A stretch of 64,000 bases of DNA, taken from assembly GCF_004023625.1 (NCBI RefSeq), contig NZ_ML137708.1, forward strand, positions 380,442 through 444,441, in the 5' to 3' direction. The stretch comes from Streptomyces cavernae (GTDB lineage Bacteria; Actinomycetota; Actinomycetes; Streptomycetales; Streptomycetaceae). A model generated the notes under the pieces. The model saw only the letters and a list, made by a program, of their open reading frames with translations, ran no database searches and was not told where the DNA came from. Numbering within the stretch: the stretch's first letter is position 1; each line of letters begins with the position of its first letter. A program made the position numbers and the translations under genes. Positions 18,369-28,028 of this stretch are shown in pieces.

Positions 18369-19888
18369 GCGGAACCTTTGTCGGAATGCCCGCCTTTCCG
18401 CAGGCGGCCCACGAGGCCCTCAACAACCGCATCCTGCGCGGGAACCTGCGGCATGCCACCCACACGATCCGCGCCAAGCGCGCGAAGGCCGTGGCGGAGG
18501 TCTCGGACTGGGCCGAGCTGCGTGAGGCGGGCCGCCGGATCAAGGACCACACGCTCCGCCATCTCGACCGCTACCTGGTGCAGTTGGAGGAGGCGGTCAC
18601 GGCGGCGGGCGGCACCGTCCACTGGGCCGCCGACGCCGACGAGGCCAACCGGATCGTGGCCCGGCTGGTCAAGGAGACCGGCGAATCGGAGGTCGTCAAG
18701 GTCAAGTCGATGGCCACACAGGAGATCGGGCTCAACGAGGCACTCGAGGCCGAGGGCATCCGCGCCTACGAGACCGATCTCGCCGAACTCATCGTGCAGT
18801 TGGGCAAGGACCGTCCCTCGCACATCCTCGTCCCGGCGATCCACCGCAACCGCGGTGAGATCCGGGACATCTTCCGCTCCGAGATGGGTGAGTGGGGCCG
18901 CCCGGCGCCCGAGGGCCTGACCGACACGCCCGCCGAACTCGCCGAGGCGGCACGTCTGCATCTGCGGGAGAAGTTCCTGCGCGCCAAGGTCGGCATCTCC
19001 GGCGCCAACTTCATGATCGCCGAGACCGGCACCCTGGTGGTCGTCGAGTCCGAGGGAAACGGCCGGATGTGCCTGACCCTCCCCGAGACGCTGATCTCGG
19101 TCGTCGGCATCGAGAAGATCCTGCCGACGTGGCGTGACCTGGAGGTGTTCCTGCAGACCCTCCCCCGCTCCTCCACCGCCGAGCGCATGAACCCGTACAC
19201 GTCGATGTGGACGGGCACCACGGACTCCGAGACGGCCGACGGGCCGCGCACCTTCCATCTGGTGCTGCTCGACAACGGCCGCACCGACACGCTCGCCGAC
19301 GAAGTCGGCCGGCAGGCCCTGCGCTGCATCCGTTGCTCGGCGTGTCTCAATGTCTGCCCGGTGTACGAACGCGCGGGCGGGCATGCGTACGGCTCGGTGT
19401 ACCCGGGGCCCATCGGTGCCATCCTCAGCCCCCAACTGCGGGGCACCCAGAGCGAGATCGACGCCTCGCTGCCCTATGCGTCGAGTCTGTGCGGGGCCTG
19501 CTACGAGGTCTGCCCGGTCGCGATCGACATCCCGGAGGTGCTGGTGCACCTGCGGGAGCGGGTCGCGGAGGGCGGCCCGGTGATGCAGGGCGGCGACAAG
19601 GTCGTGCTGCAGCCGGCGAAGGGACACGCGGCCGAGCGGGCGGCGATGCGGGCGGCGCGCTGGGCGCTCAGCCGTCCGGGCGCGCTCCGCGCCGGGCAGC
19701 GGCTGGCGTCCAGGACCCGGCGCTTCCATCCGAGGACGCTACCGGGCCCCGGCAAGGCGTGGAGCGGCACCCGCGAGCTGCCCGCGATCCCCAAGGAGCC
19801 CTTCCGCGACTGGTGGCAGCGCACGAACGGCGGGAAGGACGAACAGGCCAAGGACACCAAGGCCCAGGACAGGAGGGACGCGAAGTGA
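18365..19888 (+). CDS. lutB: Lactate utilization iron-sulfur protein LutB
   Basis: A 507-residue LutB/LldF protein. The N-terminal two thirds form an LUD domain and residues about 320-400 carry two ferredoxin-type clusters (CIRCSACLNVCP and CGACYEVCP). The C-terminus is a Lys/Asp-rich tail after the LutB-specific WW segment. ATG overlaps the lutA stop (ATGA). It works in the LutABC complex, passing electrons from L-lactate oxidation. Confidence 0.95.
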   Translation: MSGTFVGMPAFPQAAHEALNNRILRGNLRHATHTIRAKRAKAVAEVSDWAELREAGRRIKDHTLRHLDRYLVQLEEAVTAAGGTVHWAADADEANRIVARLVKETGESEVVKVKSMATQEIGLNEALEAEGIRAYETDLAELIVQLGKDRPSHILVPAIHRNRGEIRDIFRSEMGEWGRPAPEGLTDTPAELAEAARLHLREKFLRAKVGISGANFMIAETGTLVVVESEGNGRMCLTLPETLISVVGIEKILPTWRDLEVFLQTLPRSSTAERMNPYTSMWTGTTDSETADGPRTFHLVLLDNGRTDTLADEVGRQALRCIRCSACLNVCPVYERAGGHAYGSVYPGPIGAILSPQLRGTQSEIDASLPYASSLCGACYEVCPVAIDIPEVLVHLRERVAEGGPVMQGGDKVVLQPAKGHAAERAAMRAARWALSRPGALRAGQRLASRTRRFHPRTLPGPGKAWSGTRELPAIPKEPFRDWWQRTNGGKDEQAKDTKAQDRRDAK

Positions 19889-20532
19889 GCAGCCGGGAGC
19901 GGATCCTGGGCCGCGTACGGCGCGCCCTGGCGGATGTGCCGAAGGACGACACTCCGTACGAGCAGGCGATTCAGCGTGACTACCTGCGCGAGCACGGCGA
20001 CCGGAGTGTCGAGGCGACCGTCGATCTGCTGGCGGAGAACCTGGCGGACTACCGGGCGATCGTGCACCGCGCCGACACGGACGGGCTTCCGGCGCTGCTG
20101 GCACGGCTGCTGGCCGAGCGGGGCGCCAAGACGGTCCTGGTTCCGGCCGGGCTGCCGTCCTTCTGGCTGGACGCGGCGGCCGCGGAGCAGATCGCCGACA
20201 CGGTGGCGAGCAGCCCGCACGAGCTGGACCAGGTGGACAGCGTGGTCACCGGATGCGCCGTCGCGATCGCCGAGACGGGCACCATCGTCCTGGACGCCGG
20301 ACCGGGGCAGGGCAGGCGGCGGATCAGCCTCGTGCCCGACCACCACATCTGTGTCGTACGCGTTCCCGGCCAGGTCGTGTCCTCGGTCGCCCAGGCCCTG
20401 GAACGGCTCACCCCGACACGCCCGCTGACCTGGATCTCCGGCCCGTCGGCCACCAGTGACATCGAACTGGACCGGGTCGAGGGGGTGCACGGTCCGCGCA
20501 CCCTGGAGGTGGTGCTGGTCAGCGGGGACTGA
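19885..20532 (+). CDS. lutC: Lactate utilization protein LutC
   Basis: A 215-residue LUD-domain protein of the LutC/YkgG type, third member of the L-lactate oxidation complex. GTG start at 19885 overlaps the lutB stop (GTGA), with GGAGG about 10 bases upstream. Conserved GCAVAIAETGTIVLDAG segment present. It completes a three-gene, fully overlapping operon. Confidence 0.94.
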   Translation: MSSRERILGRVRRALADVPKDDTPYEQAIQRDYLREHGDRSVEATVDLLAENLADYRAIVHRADTDGLPALLARLLAERGAKTVLVPAGLPSFWLDAAAAEQIADTVASSPHELDQVDSVVTGCAVAIAETGTIVLDAGPGQGRRRISLVPDHHICVVRVPGQVVSSVAQALERLTPTRPLTWISGPSATSDIELDRVEGVHGPRTLEVVLVSGD

Positions 20533-20553
20533 CCCGGGCGTCGGCACGCCGGC

Positions 20554-20582
20554 CGTCCCGGCAGCGCGACGGCGCCGGGACG
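20554..20582 (+). terminator. Terminator hairpin after lutC
   Basis: CGTCCCGGC and GCCGGGACG arms (20554-20562 and 20574-20582) with an 11-base loop begin 21 bases after the lutC stop. Confidence 0.65.
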
Positions 20583-20650
20583 ATGCCCGGGAACGACGGC
20601 CACCGCCACGCCGAGCGGCGTGAGCGGGTTCCCTGTCCGTGGCCGTCCGC

Positions 20651-20719
20651 CAGAGGTGTCTCGAAGCAGTGCTCAGAGATGTCTCGAAGCGGTGTTCAGA
20701 GGTGTCTCGAAGCGGTGTT
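20651..20719. repeat. Three tandem 23-bp repeats
   Basis: Copies at 20651-20673, 20674-20696 and 20697-20719 of a unit built on CAGAGGTGTCTCGAAGC. They lie 130 bases upstream of the Gfo/Idh gene in an otherwise gene-free 317-base stretch. Spacing of about two helical turns would put each unit on the same DNA face, so a multi-site operator is possible. Confidence 0.85.
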
Positions 20720-20849
20720 TCGGAAAGGGACGGTCAAATTCCTGGTCCCGACCGGCACTGCCCCTCCCCGTACGGGACACCCGTCCGAGAGCATCCTGGT
20801 GTTGCAGGGTGGCGTTCCAGGGTGAACACGGACAGGACAGGAGTCGTCG

Positions 20850-21839
20850 GTGACCGACAACGCACAGGACGGTGCCTCGAAGGCGCCCCGCCGTTTCGGT
20901 GTCCTCGGTACCGGCCACTGGGCCCGCTGGTGCCACGGCGCGGCGCTGGCGGCACACCCGGAGGTGGAGCTCGTGGGCTTCTGGGGCCGGGATCCCGCCA
21001 AGGCCGAGGACGCGGCGAAGCACGAGGGCGGCCGGGGCTTCGCCGACCTGGACGCGTTGCTGGCGGAGGTGGACGCGGTCGCGATCGCGTTGCCGCCCGA
21101 CATCCAGGCGCCCCTGGCGGTGCGTGCGGCCCGGGCCGGCCGGCACCTGCTGCTGGACAAGCCGCTCGCCCTCGACGTGTCCGCGGCCGACGAGGTGGTC
21201 GTCGCGGTCCGGGAGACCGGCGTGGCGTCGGTCAACTTCGTCACCCTCCTCTACCAGCCGGAGGTGATGGACTGGCTCGCCAGGATGCGGGAGCTGGCCG
21301 AGCGGCACGGGCCGTGGGAGGGCGTCGTGGCGAGCCTCGCCGGGGCGATCGACGTCCCCGGCGGTCCGTACGCCGACTCCCTCTGGCGGCAGCAGCGCGG
21401 CGGTCTGTGGGACGTCGGACCGCACGCCCTGTCGCTCGTGCTGTCCCTGCTGCCGCCCGTCGAACGGGTCAGCGCGGCGCGCGGGGTGCGTGACACCGTC
21501 AACCTGGGCCTGGAGCACACCGGCGGCCCGGGGAGCTCGCTGACCCTCACCGTCACCGCGCCGGAGAACGCGCAGGGGGCCTCGCTCGTCGTGTGGGGAC
21601 CGGGCGGCCGTCATGCGCTGCCCGTGCTGACCGGGGGCGCACGGGAGGCCTTCGCACGCGCCGTCGACCAGTTGCGGGAGTCCGCTCGGAGCGGCCGGCC
21701 GCACCCCCTGGACGCGCTCTACGCCCGTGACGTCGTCGCCGTCCTCGACGCGGCGGAGCGGCAGCTCTCCCGTCCCCTGCCCGACCGCGCCGCGGTTCCC
21801 CGGCCCTTCGCGACCGAGGCGGCACCTACCGCCGGGTGA
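20850..21839 (+). CDS. Gfo/Idh/MocA family oxidoreductase
   Basis: A 329-residue NAD(P)-dependent dehydrogenase with the Rossmann motif GVLGTGHWA near residues 17-25, the family lysine in the DKPLA segment (usually EKP) and a C-terminal alpha/beta substrate domain. Such enzymes oxidise or isomerise sugars, inositols or sugar nucleotides. GTG start preceded by GGACAGGAG. It lies 46 bases before the trehalose-synthase-like gene and may share its transcript. Substrate unknown. Confidence 0.88.
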   Translation: MTDNAQDGASKAPRRFGVLGTGHWARWCHGAALAAHPEVELVGFWGRDPAKAEDAAKHEGGRGFADLDALLAEVDAVAIALPPDIQAPLAVRAARAGRHLLLDKPLALDVSAADEVVVAVRETGVASVNFVTLLYQPEVMDWLARMRELAERHGPWEGVVASLAGAIDVPGGPYADSLWRQQRGGLWDVGPHALSLVLSLLPPVERVSAARGVRDTVNLGLEHTGGPGSSLTLTVTAPENAQGASLVVWGPGGRHALPVLTGGAREAFARAVDQLRESARSGRPHPLDALYARDVVAVLDAAERQLSRPLPDRAAVPRPFATEAAPTAG

Positions 21840-21885
21840 ACCACGTGACGCTGAAACCCGCACCCACCGAACGAACGGCACGCAG

Positions 21886-24252
21886 ATGAACCAGCCACCG
21901 GGAGCAGCAGACCTGGACCGCACGGGCCCGCAGGCCGACACCTCCAACGACAACCCTGACTCCAACGACACCCCCGACTCCAACGGCCCCCCTGACGAAA
22001 CCCCCGAGGAAACCCCCGTCGAGGCCCACGAACCGACGGAGATCACGTACTCGGAGCAGTTCTATCCGGCGCGCCCGCGGCAGCTGCGCCCGCGGGCCCG
22101 GCTGAGGCCACAGGGACGGCCGACTGCCGACGAGCGGACCGGGGAGCCGGTGGGCACCAACCCGGACTATGTGGCGTGGCTGCGCCGGGAGTCGATGCTC
22201 CAGGACGCCCGGCAGCTGTCCGTCCAGCTCACGGGTCAGGGCAGCATGTGGCAGAACCCGTTCGCGCGCCCCAACCCCAAGAGCGCGGTGAGCGCGGCCC
22301 CGGTGTGGTTCACCGCGTACCCGATCTCGCTGATCACCGCGCCCGGGCAGAGCTTCCTGGGCACGCTGGCCGATCCCGCGCTGTGGACCGCTTTCGCGCA
22401 GATCGGGATCAGGGCCGTGCACACCGGCCCGGTCAAGCGGGCCGGCGGGGTCCGCGGCTGGGAGCCGACGCCGAGTGTGGACGGCCACTTCGACCGGGTG
22501 AGCACGGACATCGACGCGGCGTTCGGGACGGAGGAGGAGTTCCGGCGCATGTGCCAGGTCGCCGCGGACCACGACGGCACGATCATCGACGACATCGTGC
22601 CCGGACACACCGGCAAGGGCCCGGACTTCCGGCTGGCGGAGATGAACGTGGAGGACTACCCGGGCATCTACCACATGGTGCAGATCGAGCCCGGGGACTG
22701 GCATCTGCTGCCCGAGGTGACGCCCGGCCGGGACTCGGCCAACCTCGACGCCGAGGCCGAGGAGAAACTGGAGCGGGCCGGTTACATCATCGGCCGGCTG
22801 CAACGGGTGATCTTCCACAGTCCGGGGATCAAGGACACCAACTGGAGCGCGACCCGTGAGGTCGTCGGCCCCGACGGTGTCACCCGGCGCTGGGTGTATC
22901 TGCACTACTTCAAGGAGGGCCAGCCGTCGATCAACTGGCTCGACCCGACCTTCGCCGGTATGCGGCTGGTGATCGGTGACGCGCTGCACTCGCTGGGCGA
23001 CCTGGGCTCGGGCGCGCTCAGGCTGGACGCCAACGGGTTCCTGGGGGTGGAGAAGAGCGCGGAGGGGCTGCCCGCCTGGTCGGAGGGCCATCCACTGTCG
23101 GAGGCGGCCAACCAGCTGATCGCGAGCATGGTGCGCAAGATGGGCGGCTTCACCTTCCAGGAGCTGAACCTCACGGTCGACGACATCAAGATCACGTCGG
23201 AGGCCGGGGCGGACCTGAGTTACGACTTCGTCAACCGGCCCGCCTACCACCACGCCCTCGCCACCCAGGACACCGAGTTCCTGAGACTGACCCTCAACAT
23301 CTCACTGGAGAGCGGGGTCGCGGCCGGCAGCCTGGTGCACGCGCTGCAGAACCACGACGAACTGACCTACGAGCTCGTCCACTTCGGCACCCTGCACCAG
23401 GATGACCTATTCCCCTACCACGGGGTGGAGGTGACCGGGGGTCAGCTCGCCGAGCACGTCCGCGGTGAACTGGTCGAGGCGCTGACCGCGCCCAACGCCC
23501 CGTACAACGCGATCTTCACCACCAACGGCATCGCCTCCACGACGGCCAGTGTCATCGCCGCCTGTCTCGGGCACACGAGCCTCGCGGACCTCGCCAAGGA
23601 GGACGTGCAGGAGATCAAGCGCGCACATCTGCTGCTGGCGATGTTCAACGCGCTGCAGCCCGGGGTGTTCTCGCTCTCCGGCTGGGACCTGTGCGGTCTG
23701 CTGACCCTGGACCGGGAGCTGGTGGCGGAACTGCTGGCGACCGGGGACACCCGGTGGATCCACCGCGCCGCCTACGATCTGATGGACTATCAGCCCGAGG
23801 CGCGGGCGTCGTCCTCGGGGATGCCCAAGGGGCAGACGCTGTACGGCAGTCTGCCCGCCCAGCTCGCCGACCCGGAGTCGTTCGCCTCGCAGCTGGGGCA
23901 CGTTCTGCGGGTCCGCGAGGAGACCGGTATCGCGACGGCCGACCAGATCGAGGTCCCGTCGGTCCCCAACGCCGCCATGCTGGTGATGATCCATCAGGGC
24001 ACCACCGTCGGTGAACTCCAGGCAACGGTCCTCAACTTCAGCCCCGCTCCGATGTCCGCCTCGGTGACCTCGGAGCACTTCGAGCCGGGCTGGACGGCGC
24101 GGGACGAGCTGACCGGACGGGACATCGGCGTGGTGGACGACATGCGGGCGCTCGCCGTCGATCTGCGCGGGCACGACGGGCTGTTCCTGGTCTTCCGGAA
24201 CCCGTCGGTGGCGGACGGCACCGAGGCCGGGGCGGACGACGACCAGGTTTAG
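21886..24252 (+). CDS. GH13 trehalose-synthase-like glucosyltransferase
   Basis: A 788-residue GH13 (alpha-amylase superfamily) enzyme related to maltose alpha-D-glucosyltransferases (TreS). Residues 1-55 are a disordered Pro/Asp/Asn/Glu-rich leader. The barrel shows the catalytic triad in LRLDANGF (nucleophile Asp), FQELNL (acid/base Glu) and QNHDEL (Asp). It is longer and more divergent than standard TreS (about 570-600 residues), so the acceptor may differ. Start ATG at 21886 rather than the longer antisense-like frame. A TreT-like gene lies on the opposite strand nearby. Confidence 0.8.
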   Translation: MNQPPGAADLDRTGPQADTSNDNPDSNDTPDSNGPPDETPEETPVEAHEPTEITYSEQFYPARPRQLRPRARLRPQGRPTADERTGEPVGTNPDYVAWLRRESMLQDARQLSVQLTGQGSMWQNPFARPNPKSAVSAAPVWFTAYPISLITAPGQSFLGTLADPALWTAFAQIGIRAVHTGPVKRAGGVRGWEPTPSVDGHFDRVSTDIDAAFGTEEEFRRMCQVAADHDGTIIDDIVPGHTGKGPDFRLAEMNVEDYPGIYHMVQIEPGDWHLLPEVTPGRDSANLDAEAEEKLERAGYIIGRLQRVIFHSPGIKDTNWSATREVVGPDGVTRRWVYLHYFKEGQPSINWLDPTFAGMRLVIGDALHSLGDLGSGALRLDANGFLGVEKSAEGLPAWSEGHPLSEAANQLIASMVRKMGGFTFQELNLTVDDIKITSEAGADLSYDFVNRPAYHHALATQDTEFLRLTLNISLESGVAAGSLVHALQNHDELTYELVHFGTLHQDDLFPYHGVEVTGGQLAEHVRGELVEALTAPNAPYNAIFTTNGIASTTASVIAACLGHTSLADLAKEDVQEIKRAHLLLAMFNALQPGVFSLSGWDLCGLLTLDRELVAELLATGDTRWIHRAAYDLMDYQPEARASSSGMPKGQTLYGSLPAQLADPESFASQLGHVLRVREETGIATADQIEVPSVPNAAMLVMIHQGTTVGELQATVLNFSPAPMSASVTSEHFEPGWTARDELTGRDIGVVDDMRALAVDLRGHDGLFLVFRNPSVADGTEAGADDDQV

Positions 24253-24529
24253 GGGTCCTTGCACTATGAGCGTCCGATGAGGTCGCGTGGTCTGGTGCTG
24301 GGGGCACCTCCCACGCCTTTCGGGCTGTGGGGGAGCATCGCAAGACGCCGGAGAGCCCTGGATGGGGGTGCCCCCTGCTCGAGCGGAGCCGAGAGCTTGG
24401 GGGAGGAGCTACCTGGGCTTTTCGGCAACGCGGCGATGGGGGTGCCCCCTGCTCGAGCGCAGCCGAGAGCTTGGGGGAGCGGTGCCAGGCCGCGCGACCC
24501 GGGCGGGCATAGTGCAAGGACCCCTTAGA
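24250..24529. repeat. MITE-like element with terminal inverted repeats
   Basis: About 280 bases framed by inverted repeats: AGGGGTCCTTGCACTATG at the left end and its complement CATAGTGCAAGGACCCCT at the right end. Inside are two copies (about 24360-24405 and 24437-24480) of the Streptomyces intergenic repeat built on GGGGGTGCCCCCTGCTCGAGC. No transposase. It lies between two convergent genes and the left arm touches the GH13 stop codon, so it also works as a two-way terminator. Confidence 0.75.
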
Positions 24530-24530
24530 G

Positions 24531-25514
24531 CTACGAGTTCTCAGGGATCGCGAACTCCGCCCACAGCGGGAAGTGGTCGGAGATGTGCCAGGACAGGTCG
24601 ACGAGTGTGCCGGCGCCGAGCAGTTCGGTGACGAAGTCGACCTGGCCGGCGTCGGCGCATTCCAGGTTCAGCACGGGGCGGCCCCGCTGGCCCTTGGTGA
24701 ACCAGGCGATCTGGTCGTAGAAGTGCGCCCGGCCCGGCTTGTCGAAGATGGTGCGCGGCAGGCCGGCCAGTTGGGGTGCGGGGGTCAGTCCGGTGGAGGT
24801 GAAGGCCTTGAACAGGGGGTCGTCCGCGCGGTCGATGTTGAAGTCGCCGAGGGCGATCAGGTTGTGGTCCCAGTCGAATTCGCGTTCCGCCCAGCGGGCC
24901 AGCCATTCGGCGATGCCCCGGAGTTCCGGGACCCGGTCGGCGGCCTGCTTGCCGTAGTTGACGTGCAGGGTGACGAGGGTGAACGTCTGCCCGGCGGACT
25001 GGAAACTGACCGCGTACGGGGTGCGGGCGAACTGCCGGTCGAGGGTGCTCGCGGTCACCCCTGGGACCTCCCGCTCCACCGTGACCACCAACTCGCAGGC
25101 CAGTCCGGAGAGTTTGACGCGGCGCGTGTCGAAGAGGAAGGCGAGCCGCTCGTCGTTGCCCGCGTCACCGAGGGTCACATCGGTGAGGACGAACGCCCAG
25201 TTGTCGCCGAGCACCTTCAGCAGATGACGCAGTGCGCGCAGGTTTCCGCGCACCTCCTGCACGGCGACGACGTCGAATCTGCGGATCACCGCTGCGATGC
25301 AGTGGACGTCGGTGAAGTTCCGCCGGGGCGCGGTGCCCTGCGGGGTGGTCCAGTTCTTGGTCAGGCCGGAGAAGGCCCGGATGTTCCAGGTCGCCACCAG
25401 TATGTTGCGGCCGCGTCGGCGGTTGGGAACAGCCCCGTCGAGGACCGCGTCCAGCCGGGCCACCCGGGCTGAGACGGCGTCGGGCGGAGTGAGTATGTCG
25501 GCTTCGGGCGGCAC
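24531..25514 (-). CDS. Endonuclease/exonuclease/phosphatase-fold protein
   Basis: A 327-residue protein of the EEP (DNase I/inositol-phosphatase) fold. Landmarks are ATWNIRAF near residue 42 (metal-binding Asn), VQEVRG (catalytic Glu), the LGDFNID motif and a C-terminal SDHFPL (His of the Asp-His pair). No signal peptide. Substrate could be nucleic acid, phospholipid head group or sugar phosphate; it is next to the TreT-like gene, 34 bases downstream of it, so they are likely co-transcribed. Confidence 0.85.
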   Translation of the reverse strand: MPPEADILTPPDAVSARVARLDAVLDGAVPNRRRGRNILVATWNIRAFSGLTKNWTTPQGTAPRRNFTDVHCIAAVIRRFDVVAVQEVRGNLRALRHLLKVLGDNWAFVLTDVTLGDAGNDERLAFLFDTRRVKLSGLACELVVTVEREVPGVTASTLDRQFARTPYAVSFQSAGQTFTLVTLHVNYGKQAADRVPELRGIAEWLARWAEREFDWDHNLIALGDFNIDRADDPLFKAFTSTGLTPAPQLAGLPRTIFDKPGRAHFYDQIAWFTKGQRGRPVLNLECADAGQVDFVTELLGAGTLVDLSWHISDHFPLWAEFAIPENS

Positions 25515-25548
25515 GCGGTCCTCGTTCCTCGCGAAGGAAAGGCGCAGG

Positions 25549-27036
25549 TCACAGTGCGGCGATATAGCGGTAGAAGGCGGCCTGTTGCAGCAGTTGGCGG
25601 TCGTCCAGGAAGTACTCGAGGACGCGCTGCCGGGCTCCGGCGCCGAGGAAGTCGGCCCGGCTCTGGTCCTTCACGAGGCCGCCTGTCTGCGCGGCGAAGT
25701 CGGCCCGGTCGTGGGGGTCGTCGAGAAGGATGCCATGGACGCCGTGTTCGATCTGGTCGCGGATGCCTCCGACGGCGCTGGCGACGACCGGACGCCCTTT
25801 CCACATGGCCTCGGTGACGGTCAGTCCGAAACCTTCGGCGATGCTCTTCTGCGTGACGACGGTGGCATGGCGTTGCAGGGCGTTGACGATGACGGCGTTC
25901 TCCTCGGGGTCCGTCAGCGGCAGACAGGCCAGGTGAACGCGGGCGCGGGTACGGGTGGGCAGTCTGTGCCACAGCTCGGCGCAGCTTTCGAAGACCCTGA
26001 GGCCTTCCGGGTCGTCGACGACGTCGGAGACGTCCGGTCCGACGAGCGCGAGATGCGCCCCGTCGAGGAAGCTGTCGGCGTCGGCGAAGGAGCTGAGCAC
26101 ACCGGCCATGTCCTTCAGGGGGTCCCAGCGGGAGACCTGGACGACCAGGGGGGCGTCGGCGGGCGGCGGCGCTTCGCTGTACAGGCAGGTCGGGTCCTGC
26201 CGGACGACGCCGATGGATCCGTCGGCGCGCCGGTAGACGGCCGGCCCGTCGCCGCCGGTGGGGGCGCGCAGCCCGATCCGGCCGACGATCGCCGCGGCGG
26301 TGTCGGAGTCGATCGGCCGGTTCTTGGCCGACAGGGGGTCGATCGACGGCTGGATGACGGCGACCTGCCGGTCGGCCAGCCATTCGGGCACGTACTGGGC
26401 TCGGGAGAAGACGAAGGCGTCCGCCGGTTCCAGGAACGGCCGCAGGAACGCCCAGGCCTGGTCCGTGCGGTGGTTGTGGTTGTCGGTGCCGATGTGGCAC
26501 CGCCACACGACGCGCACCCCGGCGTGCCGCAGCGGGCCGGCCAGCCCGGCCGTCTGCGGGTCGTGCAGGGTGACCAGGTCTCCCGACCGTACGGAGCGCA
26601 GGAGTGCCTGGGCGTTGCGCTCGCCGATCGCCGCGTAGTGGGTGGTGGCTTCGCGGTCCAGCGCCGGGCCGGGGGCGTCCGCGCCGTGCAGCAGGTGGTG
26701 GAGCCGTTTGGTCAGCGCGAAGAACGCGGGGTCGGCCTCGATGGTGAACCATCGGGCGTCGATGCCGGCGCCACGGCTGTAGCGCAGCAGCCGGTACAGC
26801 ATCTCGGCCACGCCGCCGCCGGTCAGTGTCGAGTTGATGTCGACGATGCGCCGGCCGTCGAGCCGCTCCTGAAGGTCCTGGACGGCCGCCGTCAGTCCGG
26901 CCGTGCGCTCGGCTCCGATGGTGTCGCTGAGCAGCGACGGCTCGGCTGGGTCGATGTCCGCTTCGGGCAGGGTGGGCCGCGTGACGACCGGCGGGGTCGC
27001 CTCGTCGGTAACCGGTATGGGGTCGAGTTGTGTCAT
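25549..27036 (-). CDS. TreT-like trehalose-forming glycosyltransferase
   Basis: A 495-residue GT-B fold glycosyltransferase resembling trehalose glycosyltransferring synthase (TreT, GT4), which joins a nucleotide-activated glucose to glucose. N-terminal GGGVAEMLYR and CHIGTDNHN, and the C-terminal donor-site segment EGFGLTVTEAMWKGRPVV are present. The ATG at 27036 is used; the frame upstream to 27414 is antisense to the next TetR gene. Together with the convergent GH13 enzyme it suggests local trehalose-type disaccharide metabolism. Confidence 0.8.
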   Translation of the reverse strand: MTQLDPIPVTDEATPPVVTRPTLPEADIDPAEPSLLSDTIGAERTAGLTAAVQDLQERLDGRRIVDINSTLTGGGVAEMLYRLLRYSRGAGIDARWFTIEADPAFFALTKRLHHLLHGADAPGPALDREATTHYAAIGERNAQALLRSVRSGDLVTLHDPQTAGLAGPLRHAGVRVVWRCHIGTDNHNHRTDQAWAFLRPFLEPADAFVFSRAQYVPEWLADRQVAVIQPSIDPLSAKNRPIDSDTAAAIVGRIGLRAPTGGDGPAVYRRADGSIGVVRQDPTCLYSEAPPPADAPLVVQVSRWDPLKDMAGVLSSFADADSFLDGAHLALVGPDVSDVVDDPEGLRVFESCAELWHRLPTRTRARVHLACLPLTDPEENAVIVNALQRHATVVTQKSIAEGFGLTVTEAMWKGRPVVASAVGGIRDQIEHGVHGILLDDPHDRADFAAQTGGLVKDQSRADFLGAGARQRVLEYFLDDRQLLQQAAFYRYIAAL

Positions 27037-27215
27037 GGGACGACCGCCCGTCAAGGGTTTCCTGGTCGTTCTCCCCTTCGTCACGCATACGTCAGGAAGA
27101 ATTCCTCTATGTACATCTTCAGGGGTGTTCGAGATGCTTTCCACCCGTCGGACGTGATCGTCATGACTCCGTACGTCATACCGGCGCCGCCTGTCGTCGC
27201 GGCGTTTCGGCGGCC

Positions 27216-27923
27216 TCAGAGACCGAACGCGTCCGCAAGGCTGTCGATGTGCGCGGTGAGCAGTGTTTCCCCGGGGTGCCCCAGTTCCGTGAAACGCCCG
27301 GACGCCTCCAGGCTGATCACACCGTGCAGATGGGTCCGGGCGAGGACGGCCCCGGCGAGCAGTGTGCCGTGGCCGGGCTGTTCCTCGGCCTCCGGGACGT
27401 ACTGCCTGATCCACTCCCCCACGGCCTCGTCCTTCTCCGCCCAGCGCGCCATCTCTGCCACCACGGGTTGGACCGCCGCGGTGGGGCGGCCTTCCCGGAA
27501 CGCGGCGAGGAAGGGGCCGAGGACGGCGCGGGCACTGTCGAGGGCGTCATGCGGGGCGGTCGGGCCGGGCACGGGGGTGCCCTCGATCAGCAGATAGCGA
27601 TGGGGGTGCGTGATCGCCCAGCCGCGGCAGGCGTCGGCGAGGGTGTGCAGCAACGCACGCCCCGGCATTTCGGCCGGCCGGCCGCTCGCGGCGGCGTGGA
27701 CCGCGGCGCCCAGGTCCGCGTAGGCCTCCTGGACGAGTTCGCCGAGCAGGGCGTCCCGGCTGTCGAAGTACCGGTACAGGGCCGGGCCGGACAGGCCGAT
27801 CTCCTTGGCGATCCGGGTGAGCGCGAGCGCCGGGGCACCGCCGTCGGCGAGTTGCCTGAGCGCGATGTCCTTGATCTCGGTACGCGTATGTTCGCGGTAG
27901 CGGGCCCGCGGTGAGGAGGTCAC
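27216..27923 (-). CDS. TetR-family regulator
   Basis: A 235-residue TetR regulator. The helix-turn-helix is at about residues 25-50 (LALTRIAKEIGLSGPALYRYF) and the C-terminal domain is of the WHG (TetR_C_33) kind. GTG at 27923 is chosen because GGGAG lies 7 bases upstream; an in-frame GTG two codons earlier is possible. Target is unknown; the nearest candidates are the TreT-like gene downstream or itself. Confidence 0.85.
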   Translation of the reverse strand: MTSSPRARYREHTRTEIKDIALRQLADGGAPALALTRIAKEIGLSGPALYRYFDSRDALLGELVQEAYADLGAAVHAAASGRPAEMPGRALLHTLADACRGWAITHPHRYLLIEGTPVPGPTAPHDALDSARAVLGPFLAAFREGRPTAAVQPVVAEMARWAEKDEAVGEWIRQYVPEAEEQPGHGTLLAGAVLARTHLHGVISLEASGRFTELGHPGETLLTAHIDSLADAFGL

Positions 27924-28028
27924 GGTCACTCTCCCGCGCCGCCGAGTGCGGCGGGCCGTCGCGGTCGTTCCGCACCGTCGCGCGGGGTGGTGGGGCGGCA
28001 CCTGGGGGCGGCGCCGCCGCCCGGCAGA

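Noticed and set aside
24250..24529. Insertion sequence
   Set aside because: No transposase reading frame inside; only inverted ends and internal repeats.
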